From Candidatus Poribacteria bacterium (GTDB lineage: Bacteria > Poribacteria > WGA-4E > WGA-3G): DNA of 64,000 bases. The stretch's first letter is position 1, and each line of letters opens with the position of its first letter. Below are positions 51,827-61,658 of the stretch, piece after piece. The stretch is from contig OY282386.1 of assembly GCA_958295945.1 (NCBI GenBank), positions 2,117,864 through 2,181,863 of the forward strand, read 5' to 3'. The translations under genes and the position numbers were made by a program. The notes under the pieces were generated by a model, which saw only the letters and a program-made list of their open reading frames with translations, did not search any database and was not told where the DNA came from.

Positions 51827-52819
51827 TCAAAATCTACTATATAAGGCAGAAATTGTAGATAATGCTTCAGCATGTAATATCCCGTTAGTAGCAACCACCC
51901 CTCGATTGTTTATCATCCGTCTTCCACTAAGATAACAGAGCGGGGTTCCATTTGCATCTGTAACTTTTCCACCTGCCTCCTCAACAACTATCTGTCCTGC
52001 AGCGTGATCCCAGATACATTCTCTATAGTCAGGATATTTAGGATTCGGAAGTCGTAGATAAAGAGATGCTTCACCACGCGCTACAACACCATATTTCGCT
52101 TGACTGTCAATTTGTAGTGGTGGTTTAGTGAGACCAAGTTGCTTTGCAATTTTCTTGTGAGTATTACTATCACCGTGTGTGGATTCAAAACTTTCTGCTA
52201 ATCGTGAGGAATCTTCTGATACGTTTGCTTTTCCTAAATATTCTCCATTAGATGTGTAGATAGATGTGCCTTCACCTTTTACAGCAACAAAGAGTGAGCC
52301 GCTATCAGAATCAGGATCGTCCAAACAATGAGGAAGATTGGGACAACCTAATACACCCAGTTGAACTTCTCCATGATTTATCCAAGCTAATGCGATTGCA
52401 TACTGATCTTGCCGCAAAAAACCTTTCGTTCCGTCAATCGGATCAAGGGTCCAGAAACTGTCAACATTGTCACCATCCCCCACATCAATCCAATCGCAAA
52501 CTGCATCAGACGAGATTATGTTCTTTTTCTGTGTATCTTCTGAAGCAAAACGATTAACATATTCTGTCACACGTTTAAGAAGTTCTGCATTCTGTTTGAG
52601 AGAATGCGAAGTTTCTTCTGCAACAATGATGTCATTAGGAAAGGTGTCGCTAATTGCATTACATATTAGTGCTTGTGAACCGAAGTCAGCGACTGTCACA
52701 GGACTTCTGTCGCGCTTTTGAATAGCATCGGACGATACCATTTCAGATTGCACTTGCTTACATAGTTCACTTGCTATTTTTACTGCATCAATGGCAATTT
52801 CAGTTTTTCGCTTATGCAT
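51827..52819 (-). CDS. Inositol monophosphatase-family 3'(2'),5'-bisphosphate nucleotidase-like phosphatase
   Basis: The 330-residue enzyme has the lithium-sensitive phosphatase motifs: VAEETSHS (metal glutamate), WTLDPIDGTKGFLRQDQYAIAL (D-P-I-D-G-T) and IWDHAAGQIVVEEAGGKVTD. The full-length match is closest to HAL2/CysQ-type enzymes that hydrolyse PAP formed in sulfate activation. The inserted segment around DSDSGSLFVAVKGEG is as in HAL2. It starts 27 bases after the stop of the alpha-galactosidase gene and is likely co-transcribed with it. Confidence 0.9.
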   Translation of the reverse strand: MHKRKTEIAIDAVKIASELCKQVQSEMVSSDAIQKRDRSPVTVADFGSQALICNAISDTFPNDIIVAEETSHSLKQNAELLKRVTEYVNRFASEDTQKKNIISSDAVCDWIDVGDGDNVDSFWTLDPIDGTKGFLRQDQYAIALAWINHGEVQLGVLGCPNLPHCLDDPDSDSGSLFVAVKGEGTSIYTSNGEYLGKANVSEDSSRLAESFESTHGDSNTHKKIAKQLGLTKPPLQIDSQAKYGVVARGEASLYLRLPNPKYPDYRECIWDHAAGQIVVEEAGGKVTDANGTPLCYLSGRRMINNRGVVATNGILHAEALSTISALYSRF

Positions 52820-52846
52820 GTGTGTATTGTTGTAATTGCCAAATTA

Positions 52847-55456
52847 TTATTTGGAACCACCTTCTGTCTTCATAAATTGAATGCTTGCGTGCATCAATGA
52901 GTCAGTAGCACCAAACGTCAACTGGTATATCGGTTTATCCCAAATATACTTATAATCACTCCCATACGCTGATATACTTGTTGGAATATAGTTTTCTGGA
53001 ACATGTATAAATACCGAACCTTCAACTTGACAAGGCGGCTGACAGATAATAAGGTAACTTTGACTATGCTCATCCCATCCAGCAGATATAATCTCTACAC
53101 TTCCTTGTGTATAATGCATATCCGTTGAGAGTATCTGTGGTGTTTCTTGTTGTTCTCTCAAGCACAATAATTTTGCGGAACGTGGTCCCATATTCAAGAG
53201 GGTTACGTGTTTAGAAACAATCCCTAAATAATGACGCATCCAAAAATCGTGAACAAGATAATCTTTCGCAGGATCAAGTCCTAAGTCATCTAAATTTAAT
53301 TGTAAATCCTCTTGCTGATCTTTCCAATTAAAGATACCGATGAGATCCCATGATTCTCTCTCTGTTTCAATTGGTAAGTGCCATATACGCGGAAGAATTT
53401 CATCAAAAACATCTACTGTTTTGGCTGCTTGTCCAATTAGTGGGAATATCTTTGTAACTAATTTAGCACGTTGTTCAGAAATCTGATTAGGAGTGTTTGC
53501 ACATTGCACCGATGCCCCACTCAAGGCAGCTGCAGTCAATTCAACAATTGCTTCATTTACCGGACGTGGTTCGTCAACGGCTAATTCTCCATACACATGA
53601 TTCCAAAAGACACCATTTTCGTTTAAATAGCCTGCATATCGACAAAGTCGATGTTTCATCCCTTTTTGTTGATGCCAATTATCACTGTGATCCACGGATT
53701 TCAGTCGTAGTTGCGGGTAATTCAATTGAAAACTGCCAACACTAACGCCATCAATTACGTTATAGCCTGCAAGGACTGCCTTGTTTTTTGTTGACTCTAT
53801 GGAATCCGTCAGAATTTCTAAAGCACACCTATATAGCTCTGTTGATGTGAGTGATTTTTCATACCATGTAACATTTGAAGCAACAGTCATCATACCACTT
53901 GTATAACTGGATAAATCCACCTTTACAATATCATAACCCCATTCATTTACTATCTTCTTAATGACTCTTTGAACATGCTTTCTTGTTTTTGGATTTGAAA
54001 CATCTAAGATGGATAGGGCATTCTCTCTTCCCGGTAAATGAACTTCAACAGGTTCACCTGCTGCTACATGCGCTGGTATTTCTTTATCTGATTCAGATGA
54101 TACTGAAGATTTGTACCTTAAACAAGCGTCTGGGTTACGCTTTAAAAAATCTGAATTTCGTTCAATAGCAAATGGATCAATACGTATGCCTGCCTTAAAT
54201 CCATTCTTGTGAATTATATCAACTACAGATACCATGCCATCTGGAAAACTATCTCGGTTCAGAGATAAGGTGCCTGGATGCGGTTGCCAGCCAGATTCAA
54301 GATGAATGTAATCAATTCCACCAATAAGAGAGCGATTAAATAATGGACTTTGAGAAATCAATTCTACCTCTTTCTTGATAACTTTTGAACTCATTTTTCC
54401 TTGCATGTTATCATCCGAAAAACTCCATCCAATATCTGTTTTGTTAGCTATAACAAAAGGTGATTCATTGCTTATTTCAGTGTCTTGTTTTGTGGGTGTA
54501 ATTCCTACTGCAGTGTGACGTTCGGTATAGCGATTGTAGGATGACTTGGCATCATCTGAAAAATCTATATATCCGATTTCTGATGATACTACTTTACCTG
54601 ATGTACACTCTATATTTTCACAATCGTTATAGAGTGACCATGACGTCAACCCTTGTTGAGATTTCCGTTTTGATACTTCATACCCTATCTGCATACGAGG
54701 CCACCACTTATTGTTCGTGATAAACCCAAATATGAGTGACTTTTTACTAACTGTATCGTAGAGGATGCCATCTTGGCAAGGATGTACCGTGTTATCACGA
54801 TTAAAGTGAAAGCCATCGTAGATTTTATGGCGTGCTGTCGCACTGGGAGAAATCGGGGGAGTCCTTAAGAATAAATGGTATTGAGATGGATTACTATCTA
54901 ATTGAACGCCACCATGTTGTGCTGATATATCAATCAGTGTGATATTTGCTAAACACAGTGGGTTATTGTTTCGGTTCTCAACCTCAACTTTTAATAGAAC
55001 ATAGGGTTGTTCAACATAGCAAGTTAGATACGTATGGACACGTATATCAGTTTCATTGGATATTTCATCTAAATCAGTTGAAGGCGGGTCAGTAGAATCC
55101 GAATTGGAAGTGATTTCTATTTCGTCAGACTTCTGGTTGGAGGAATTGGATTTGGACTTCTTAGGTGATTCTTGTTGTGATGTGTTTTCATAGATAAAAT
55201 GAAGTGTTTGATAAGTACCATACACATCAGTTTCCACTGGCTCTGTTCGGAATTCGCGAAACCCAGGGCTCACTGTTTTCAATGTGGATCCATCTGCAAA
55301 ACTTATGTGAGTGAACCCATTTTTGATTATTGACTTACCATTATTATCACTATAATTCCATGTTCCTTTTGCTAGGTTATATTCAATTTGGTATTTTTGA
55401 TGGTTAATTAAGACGACTTTTCCTTGTCGAGAGATAGACAGGTCCTCAAGTTTCAT
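52847..55456 (-). CDS. Alpha-galactosidase-like glycoside hydrolase (GH36/clan GH-D type)
   Basis: The 869-residue protein has an N-terminal beta-rich domain of about 350 residues and a TIM barrel with melibiase-type segments: GGIDYIHLESGWQPHPGTLS, FPDGMVSVVDIIHKNGFKAG (then IRIDPF) and WGYDIVKVDLSSYTSGM, in which the aspartate of KVDLS is the expected nucleophile. A C-terminal beta domain follows. A polyserine/asparagine linker near 100-125 (SPKKSKSNSSNQKSDE) is unusual for the family. There is no signal peptide, so it acts inside the cell on imported oligosaccharides. Confidence 0.85.
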   Translation of the reverse strand: MKLEDLSISRQGKVVLINHQKYQIEYNLAKGTWNYSDNNGKSIIKNGFTHISFADGSTLKTVSPGFREFRTEPVETDVYGTYQTLHFIYENTSQQESPKKSKSNSSNQKSDEIEITSNSDSTDPPSTDLDEISNETDIRVHTYLTCYVEQPYVLLKVEVENRNNNPLCLANITLIDISAQHGGVQLDSNPSQYHLFLRTPPISPSATARHKIYDGFHFNRDNTVHPCQDGILYDTVSKKSLIFGFITNNKWWPRMQIGYEVSKRKSQQGLTSWSLYNDCENIECTSGKVVSSEIGYIDFSDDAKSSYNRYTERHTAVGITPTKQDTEISNESPFVIANKTDIGWSFSDDNMQGKMSSKVIKKEVELISQSPLFNRSLIGGIDYIHLESGWQPHPGTLSLNRDSFPDGMVSVVDIIHKNGFKAGIRIDPFAIERNSDFLKRNPDACLRYKSSVSSESDKEIPAHVAAGEPVEVHLPGRENALSILDVSNPKTRKHVQRVIKKIVNEWGYDIVKVDLSSYTSGMMTVASNVTWYEKSLTSTELYRCALEILTDSIESTKNKAVLAGYNVIDGVSVGSFQLNYPQLRLKSVDHSDNWHQQKGMKHRLCRYAGYLNENGVFWNHVYGELAVDEPRPVNEAIVELTAAALSGASVQCANTPNQISEQRAKLVTKIFPLIGQAAKTVDVFDEILPRIWHLPIETERESWDLIGIFNWKDQQEDLQLNLDDLGLDPAKDYLVHDFWMRHYLGIVSKHVTLLNMGPRSAKLLCLREQQETPQILSTDMHYTQGSVEIISAGWDEHSQSYLIICQPPCQVEGSVFIHVPENYIPTSISAYGSDYKYIWDKPIYQLTFGATDSLMHASIQFMKTEGGSK

Positions 55457-55516
55457 GCACGTTTTCCTTTATCAAACAATTAATCACGACTTTGATATTT
55501 CACTAAGTAGAATACA

Positions 55517-56083
55517 TCATTTCTGTTCATATCTGTAGAAACTTAAACATGTATCTCCATACTGCTTAATTCTATAACAGCGTAGTCCATTATAGACAGA
55601 TGGTAGTTCTCTATGTTTACGATGTTCTACGAGAAGTATTCCGGTAGTCTCAAGAACACTTGTGTCAGAAATGTAGGAGAGGCACTGATTGTATAAATCA
55701 GAATCGTATGGAGGATCTAAGTATATAAGTTCAAATGACTTGGATTGTTGATGAAACAGATTAATTCCTTGTATTGCATCTTCGCGAATCAACTGTACCT
55801 CAGGTTGGTTGATATCTAATCCTATAACATTTAGGTTCTGTTCAATCAAACGAATACATTTCAAGTTTTTATCCAAAAAGGCAACCTGCTTAGCTCCACG
55901 ACTAAGTGCCTCAATTCCAATGTTACCAGTACCTGCACACAGATCCAAAAATTTTGCTTCAACTACACGATCTTGAATTATACTGAAGACAGACTCTTTG
56001 ACCCTATCACTTGTGGGTCGTACTTCAGTGCCTTTATGAGCAGTAAGATGTCTTCCTTTATGTTTCCCCGCAATAACACGCAT
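55517..56083 (-). CDS. rsmD: 16S rRNA (guanine(966)-N(2))-methyltransferase RsmD
   Basis: The 188-residue enzyme has the RsmD start MRVIAGKHKGRHL, VRPTSDRVKESVFSII, the SAM-binding DLCAGTGNIGIEALSRGA, and the catalytic LDPPYD motif. It methylates G966 of 16S rRNA during 30S assembly. Usual partner coaD is not next to it. Length and order of motifs are normal. Confidence 0.95.
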   Translation of the reverse strand: MRVIAGKHKGRHLTAHKGTEVRPTSDRVKESVFSIIQDRVVEAKFLDLCAGTGNIGIEALSRGAKQVAFLDKNLKCIRLIEQNLNVIGLDINQPEVQLIREDAIQGINLFHQQSKSFELIYLDPPYDSDLYNQCLSYISDTSVLETTGILLVEHRKHRELPSVYNGLRCYRIKQYGDTCLSFYRYEQK

Positions 56084-56180
56084 TTATTTCACCATTGCAA
56101 GGAAAACAAATAATAACGGCATAAGTAGAGTCATTGTGCAATGTCAAATGAATTACATAAATATATATGCAGTCAGAAGA

Positions 56181-57488
56181 CTATACGAACAATTCCTCAA
56201 CCACGCTGCCATCATTGACTACCCTGATTGGACGTCCAGAGCGAGACATATTCTCTTCCTGATAATCAATACCAAGTGAAAAGCATAGAGAAGCGAACAA
56301 GTCAGGGACACCAACAGGTGCTGAGACAACCTTGCTACCATCACCATTCGTGCTGCCAACAACCTGTCCACCACGAACACCACCACCTGCAATGACAGCA
56401 GACCATCCATTCGGATGATGATCGCGTCCATCATTCATATTTATTTTCGGTGTACGACCAAATTCTCCAAGCCAAAGAACGATAGTTTCATCAAGAAGAT
56501 CACGTTCACTTAGATCTTTGATCAGCATAGCATAAGCAGGATCAACAACGTCCAGCAGTTCTTTGGTTCTTTCAAAGTTGTTTTCATGCGTATCCCAACC
56601 GTCAAGAGTGATTTCTACAAATTTTACACCAGATTCAACGAGGCGTCGTGCCATCAAACAACCTTGTCCAAACCGATTCATTCCATAAGCTTGACGCACT
56701 TCATCGGGTTCGTCATCAAGTTCAAATGCCTTGATTTTGGGTGAGTTAATTAACTCATCTGCTTTTTTGTAGATGGCTTCGTGTGTCTCTGTACTAACAC
56801 CAGATCGTTTGGAGATAAAATCTTTCTCCAGATTCTTTAGCATATTGAGACGTTCACGGAAACGGTGGGTATCCATCTGTTTTGGATACTTAATATCTTC
56901 AACTTCTTCAATCGGGTTATTTACTACAAAAGGATCGTGTGCAGCACCAAGAAATCCGCCAGAATAGGTCGGGGAACTGATATTTACACAAGCTGGGAGT
57001 TTAGACTCGTCATCATCAAGATAGTAGGAAGTTAATGACCCTAATGTAGGATGACGTACTGCTCCACCAGGTGCATAACCGGTATGTAATAGATACCGAG
57101 CGCGCTCATGATTACCTTCGCGTGATACCATTGACCGAATAATGGAAAGGTGATGTGCCTGTTGTGCTACATTCGGCAAATGTTGAGATATTTCAATCCC
57201 TTTAACACTCGTCGGAATTGGCAAGAATGGACCACTATTTTTCTCAGATGGGTCTTTTGGATCAAATGTATCTAACTGACTCGGACCACCACTCATAAAC
57301 ATTACAATACATTGTTTGGCACGAGGTATGACATTCTCTAACTGGGCATTTCCAGTTGTCCCAAAGTGCTGCATCGCAACAAGACCGAGAAAACTACTGA
57401 CTCCATATTTGAAAAAACTACGACGTGAAATTTCATTATGCCATATTTCAGGTGTATCATACTCAGGGACCCATATTCCTGTTCTCAT
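56181..57488 (-). CDS. DUF1501-family protein with twin-arginine signal
   Basis: The 435-residue protein has a Tat signal (ISRRSFFKYGVSSFLGLVAM, about 19-38) and the alkaline-phosphatase-like DUF1501 domain: CIVMFMSGGPSQLDTFDPK, HHLSIIRSMVSREGNHERA, FVEITLDGWDTHENNF, IVLWLGEFGRTPKINMNDGRDHHP (in segments) and IAGGGVRGGQVVG. The Asp/His metal ligands are those of the sulfatase/phosphatase fold. Function is not known; in Planctomycetes such genes pair with DUF1549/DUF1553 genes, which are absent here. Confidence 0.92.
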   Translation of the reverse strand: MRTGIWVPEYDTPEIWHNEISRRSFFKYGVSSFLGLVAMQHFGTTGNAQLENVIPRAKQCIVMFMSGGPSQLDTFDPKDPSEKNSGPFLPIPTSVKGIEISQHLPNVAQQAHHLSIIRSMVSREGNHERARYLLHTGYAPGGAVRHPTLGSLTSYYLDDDESKLPACVNISSPTYSGGFLGAAHDPFVVNNPIEEVEDIKYPKQMDTHRFRERLNMLKNLEKDFISKRSGVSTETHEAIYKKADELINSPKIKAFELDDEPDEVRQAYGMNRFGQGCLMARRLVESGVKFVEITLDGWDTHENNFERTKELLDVVDPAYAMLIKDLSERDLLDETIVLWLGEFGRTPKINMNDGRDHHPNGWSAVIAGGGVRGGQVVGSTNGDGSKVVSAPVGVPDLFASLCFSLGIDYQEENMSRSGRPIRVVNDGSVVEELFV

Positions 57489-57719
57489 TAATCTTTACAG
57501 CATAACTTAGGTAAGAAACATCACCTAACGTATGCATCTCCTTGATTTTATTACCCGCGATAAACGCCACCTGTAATTCACATCTGCGGGAAAGATGTCA
57601 AATTTGACGCAGATAACCACACTGAATTTAAAATTATGTTTACATACAAACAATTCTATTGGTAAAGATTAGATATATAATAACATAATAATTATACGTA
57701 ATCAAGTAAAAAGTTAGAT

Positions 57720-57833
57720 GGGTGTGTAAAGTTTTTGTCAGAATTTCTCAGTAACCATTGCAGTGCGGGGTCTCAGTGCTCCTACATATTTTCGGTATCA
57801 ATAATGGTGGGACACGGAGAACCCATCCTACAA
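57720..57833. repeat. Partial MITE-like element with GGGTGTGTAAAGTTTTTGTCA end
   Basis: The left end is almost identical to that at 29206, followed by the inner palindrome halves GTGCGGGGTCTCAGTGCTCC and GTGGGACACGGAGAACCC. The inner stem has decayed, and no right end is seen. The other parts of the 617-base gap 57489-58105 are AT-rich and carry only the palindrome at 57874 and a promoter. Confidence 0.65.
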
Positions 57834-57873
57834 GAAGACAAATCAGACAGTCGTGTCTGTACAAATCCTACAA

Positions 57874-57903
57874 TGTAAGAGGCGTAATGATTTGCGCGAC
57901 TTT
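57874..57903 (+). repeat. Palindromic dispersed repeat, partly degenerate
   Basis: GTAAGAGGCGTAATGATTTGCGCGACT keeps most of the consensus of the family seen at 23404 and 24485, with two changed bases in the core. Confidence 0.6.
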
Positions 57904-58047
57904 GGGGTTGCATTCTAAACACGTGTGAATTAGACAATATATAAGTGATTGTCAAATGTAATTGTAATAAAGAGTAATAGTTACTTGTGAATCCATAAAT
58001 GGAAAGAACTTCTATAATTTCCTTGTCCAATAATTTTAAAATCATTC

Positions 58048-58076
58048 TTGCTAATTATGCCCTGCCATGCTAATAT
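58048..58076 (+). promoter_or_regulatory. Candidate promoter of the isomerase-like gene
   Basis: TTGCTA (58048-58053) and TAATAT (58071-58076) are separated by 17 bases and stand 30 bases before the ATG at 58106. Confidence 0.45.
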
Positions 58077-58105
58077 ACAGAAAACGTATCAAAGGAGACA
58101 TATAT

Positions 58106-58975
58106 ATGTTCAAAATTGGTGTTATAGGTGATGAGGTATCTCAGGACTTCGCTACCGTAGTTAGTTTTGTCAAAGAACATAGTTTAGACTCAATTGAGAT
58201 TCGCTCGGTATGGGATAAATTGCCGCATCAACTCACAGATAAAGACATAGACGACTTGAAACGTCTACTTGATGGCACAGATATAGAAATCATCGGTGTC
58301 GCATCTCCATTCTTCAAATGTGATATGGACAACCATGAAGAACGTAAGGAACATCTTGACATTTTAAAAGGATGTATTCGCACAGCAAAAGCATTTGACA
58401 CAAATCTTATACGCACTTTCGTCTTTTGGGATACCGGTAAGACGAAGGAATGTTGGGATGAAATTATCTCTGCCTATGATGAACCGCGTAGAATAATTGA
58501 TGGTGAGGGTATTATATTAGGTATGGAAAACGAATCCACTACCTCGCTTAGTACTGCCAAACTTACAGCACGTTTCATTGAAGAAATCGATTCACCAAAC
58601 GTACGTGGAATCTGGGACCCAGCGAATGAAGCTCACGCTAAGGACGGTATAACACCATATCCAGATGCCTATAATCAGATGAAACCCACTATGATACATG
58701 CACATTTAAAAGATGCAGCGCCAAATCCTGATACTGGTGAAATGGAATCTGTTCCTGTTGGAGATGGAATCATAGATTGGCAGGGACAACTCCAAGCGTT
58801 TGTTGACGATGGATATGAAGGACATCTTTGTCTTGAAACACATTGGAGACCGACACTTAAAATTGATGATGACCTGCTCAATAGACCTGGCGGAAAAGCC
58901 TTCTCTGAAGCAGGTGAGGAAGCCTCCCGTATTTGCACTGAAAACCTGAAGGGCATGATCAATAAGCTAAAATAG
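58106..58975 (+). CDS. Sugar phosphate isomerase/epimerase-like TIM-barrel protein
   Basis: ATG 58106 is preceded by AAAGGAGA; the frame is open to 58067 without family similarity there. The 289-residue protein begins MFKIGVIGDEVSQDF and has the barrel motifs SIEIRSVWDKL, GVASPFFKCD, NLIRTFVFWDTG, LGMENESTTS, RGIWDPANEAHA, MIHAHLKDA and HLCLETHWRP, with Glu, Asp and His of the metal site in the last five. It belongs to the xylose-isomerase-like family; substrate not known. Uma2 and an enolase-superfamily gene follow on the same strand. Confidence 0.88.
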   Translation: MFKIGVIGDEVSQDFATVVSFVKEHSLDSIEIRSVWDKLPHQLTDKDIDDLKRLLDGTDIEIIGVASPFFKCDMDNHEERKEHLDILKGCIRTAKAFDTNLIRTFVFWDTGKTKECWDEIISAYDEPRRIIDGEGIILGMENESTTSLSTAKLTARFIEEIDSPNVRGIWDPANEAHAKDGITPYPDAYNQMKPTMIHAHLKDAAPNPDTGEMESVPVGDGIIDWQGQLQAFVDDGYEGHLCLETHWRPTLKIDDDLLNRPGGKAFSEAGEEASRICTENLKGMINKLK

Positions 58976-59091
58976 CCATTTCAAAACCGTAGTATTGCAT
59001 GTCGGTTGAAACAAACAACATCTGATGTGCAATACTGAAATTTGTCTACACTCAAGAAACTCAAAATAGAAACACAACTTAGGACTAAACA

Positions 59092-59796
59092 ATGAATACA
59101 AAACATAAAACAAAACCAATCAAATATGTTCCAACAGATGATGCTGAAATATATTATCCAGAAACTGATGGAAAGCCTTTAGCTGAAACCGATTTACACA
59201 GAATAATCATTATTGATACATATCATAAACTGAAATCACATTATGAAGATTACGATGATGTATATGTTTCTGGTAACCTTCTCATCTATGACATTAAAGG
59301 CAATCCACGTCGTTCTATTTCTCCCGATGTAATGGTTGTATTCGGTATTGAGAAGAAGATGAGACGCACATACAATACTTGGGAAGAAGGAAAAGCACCA
59401 GACTTCGTTATGGAATTCGCCAGCAAAAGCACATATAAACAAGATCTTGGTCGGAAGAAAACCAGATATGCCTCTATCGGTGTTCGTGAATATTTCCTAT
59501 ACGATCCTGAATGGAGTTACTTAAATGAATCGCTGATGGGGTTTCGGTTAAATGAAAATGGTATGTATGATGCCATTGAATATCTCCCACACGGCGGAAT
59601 ACATTCTGAGGTATTAGGTATTGATTTCAAAATACAAGAAGATGGAATCGGTCTATTGGACACGACTTCAGGTGAATGGATACAAACACCTGAAGAAAAA
59701 GCAATTACTGCAAGAAAAAAAGCTGAAGAAGAAGTCGTACGTTTACGAACTGAATTAGAAAAACTAAAGGCTACTCAAGAAAAAAATGAAAATTAA
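59092..59796 (+). CDS. Uma2-family (DUF820) putative restriction endonuclease
   Basis: The 234-residue protein has the PD-(D/E)XK-like core of Uma2 proteins: VYVSGNLLIYDIKGNPRRSISPDVMVVFGI (SPDV aspartate), PDFVMEFASKSTYKQDLGRKKTRYASIGVREYFLYD (E-x-x-SKST) in sequence. The C-terminal 40 residues are a charged coiled coil (KAEEEVVRLRTELEKLKATQ). These genes multiply in cyanobacteria and filamentous bacteria, where their role is unsettled. The last 11 bases overlap the next gene. Confidence 0.88.
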   Translation: MNTKHKTKPIKYVPTDDAEIYYPETDGKPLAETDLHRIIIIDTYHKLKSHYEDYDDVYVSGNLLIYDIKGNPRRSISPDVMVVFGIEKKMRRTYNTWEEGKAPDFVMEFASKSTYKQDLGRKKTRYASIGVREYFLYDPEWSYLNESLMGFRLNENGMYDAIEYLPHGGIHSEVLGIDFKIQEDGIGLLDTTSGEWIQTPEEKAITARKKAEEEVVRLRTELEKLKATQEKNEN

Positions 59797-60871
59797 ATCT
59801 GTTCGCACATCACTATACGACATTCCTCCGCAAGTTCAACGCACCGATGCCATACAAGCTTTTGTCTCTATGGAATTCCCATTCATTGAGATTGAAGATG
59901 CTGACGGTGTCATCGGCACAGGCTTTTCATACACAATCGGCAAAGGTGGAGAAGCAATAAAACAGATTATAGACGCATACCTCAGACCGATCCTTCTTGA
60001 AGAAGATGCCTCAAATATTGACCGGATTTGGAATCGAATGTGGATGGAAACCCATTGGGTTGGTAGAGGTGGAATAGTCGGCTTAGGAATGGCAGCTGTT
60101 GATATAGCACTCTGGGACCTAATGGCGAAACGTGCACAATTACCACTTTATCAACTCCTCGGTGGGGCACGTGCATCTGTTCCTGTTTACAATACTGATG
60201 GAGGTTGGCTACATCTTACTGAAGATGAACTTGTCAAACAATCTGTTGATTATGTAAAACAAGGATATAAAGGTATCAAAATCAAAGTCGGTCGTGACAG
60301 TTTGTACGAAGACATTAGTCGAATTTTTGCAGTCAGAAAAGCAATCGGACAGGAACCTTATCTCATGATCGATGCTAACATGAAGTGGAATGCACGCGAA
60401 GCAATACAACTGGCTTGTCGTGTTGAAGAAGCAGACATATTCTGGTTTGAGGAACCGATTGAAGCAGACGATGTTGAAAGCCATGTTGAATTACGAGAGA
60501 AAACCACTATCCCAATCGCCATCGGTGAGACAATATACAACAAATACGTCTTCAAGGAATACATATCTCAAGGTGCAGCAGATATCTTACAACCCGATGC
60601 AGTCCGTGTAGGTGGCATATCAGAATGGATGAAAGTTGCACATACTGCCGAATGTTTCGGTCTCTCTGTTTCTCCGCACTTTCTTATGGACCTGCACGTA
60701 CATCTGTCTGCTGCTGTTCCTCATTCCCTGTTTGTGGAGTACATTCCATCACTTGACCCAGTACTAAGTGACACATTAACGTTGAATGATGGACACTTTT
60801 CACCCCCAGACAGGCCAGGGCACGGTATTCTATTTGACAAGCAGAAACTATCTCAGTATCAAGTTTCTTAA
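59786..60871 (+). CDS. Mandelate racemase-type enolase-superfamily enzyme
   Basis: The 361-residue enzyme has the capping domain (IEIEDADGVIGTGFSYTIG), the KXK motif in GIKIKVGRD, metal ligands in YLMIDANMKW, WFEEPIEADD and AIGETI, and the general base dyad region LSVSPHFLMDLHVHLSAAVP with a histidine. This is the mandelate-racemase subgroup, mostly sugar-acid dehydratases. It differs from the relatives at 27951 and 35148, so the window has three such enzymes of distinct types. Start overlaps Uma2 by 11 bases; the short-chain dehydrogenase follows after 75 bases. Confidence 0.88.
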   Translation: MKIKSVRTSLYDIPPQVQRTDAIQAFVSMEFPFIEIEDADGVIGTGFSYTIGKGGEAIKQIIDAYLRPILLEEDASNIDRIWNRMWMETHWVGRGGIVGLGMAAVDIALWDLMAKRAQLPLYQLLGGARASVPVYNTDGGWLHLTEDELVKQSVDYVKQGYKGIKIKVGRDSLYEDISRIFAVRKAIGQEPYLMIDANMKWNAREAIQLACRVEEADIFWFEEPIEADDVESHVELREKTTIPIAIGETIYNKYVFKEYISQGAADILQPDAVRVGGISEWMKVAHTAECFGLSVSPHFLMDLHVHLSAAVPHSLFVEYIPSLDPVLSDTLTLNDGHFSPPDRPGHGILFDKQKLSQYQVS

Positions 60872-60946
60872 ACTTGGTATATAAGGAATACATCTGATGT
60901 TATAAAATCAAAATATAATAGAAACCATCATCATTGAGGTATAAAT

Positions 60947-61657
60947 TTGAAACTCAAAAACCGTATAGCAATTATCACTGGCGCAGGTCGTGGCATTGGA
61001 CGATCCACTGCATTAGCATTCGCAAAAGAAGGTGCAGATATTGTTCTTGCTGCACGCACAGAATCCGAAATAATTTCAGTAGCATCAGAGATTGAAAATC
61101 TCGGAAGACGCGCACTTCCCATCAAAACCGATGTTCAGAAGAAATCAGATGTAGGAACTTTAATAGGAAAAACAATCGGCAACTTCGGCAAGGTGGATTT
61201 CCTTGTGAACAATGCTGGCGTAGCTATACATAATCCTATAGAAAAGATACGCGAAGAAGATTGGGACTTGACAATGGCAGTAAACCTAAAAGGTGTATTC
61301 CTTTGCACACAAGCAGTTTTCAGTTATATGTGCAAACAGAAATACGGTCATATTGTCAACGTTTCATCAGTATCTGGCAAGTATGGACATGTCAACGGTG
61401 GGTCTTATTGTGCATCAAAATTCGCTGTCATTGGCTTCACAGAAACAACTAACAATGAAGGCAGACCGCACGGTGTCAAAGCTTCTGTTGTGTGTCCCGG
61501 ACCCGTTGATACAAAAATGCGTCGTGATAATCATCCAGACGATGTCCTTGAAAACCTTACCCAACCAGAAGATGTCGCTGATCTCATTCTATTCCTTGTT
61601 TCACAATCACCGCAAGCACACACACTTGAAACAGTCATCAGAACACCTTTAATGTAA
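60947..61657 (+). CDS. Short-chain dehydrogenase/reductase
   Basis: The 236-residue enzyme starts at TTG 60947, with GAGG upstream. It has the cofactor motif TGAGRGIGRS (11-20), NNAGVA, the catalytic serine in IVNVSSVSG and the YxxxK pair in GSYCASKFAVIG. The C-terminal ending AHTLETVIRTPLM is typical. Substrate unknown; it may act in the same sugar route as the enolase-superfamily enzyme. The TatD gene starts two bases after its stop. Confidence 0.9.
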   Translation: MKLKNRIAIITGAGRGIGRSTALAFAKEGADIVLAARTESEIISVASEIENLGRRALPIKTDVQKKSDVGTLIGKTIGNFGKVDFLVNNAGVAIHNPIEKIREEDWDLTMAVNLKGVFLCTQAVFSYMCKQKYGHIVNVSSVSGKYGHVNGGSYCASKFAVIGFTETTNNEGRPHGVKASVVCPGPVDTKMRRDNHPDDVLENLTQPEDVADLILFLVSQSPQAHTLETVIRTPLM

Positions 61658-61658
61658 T

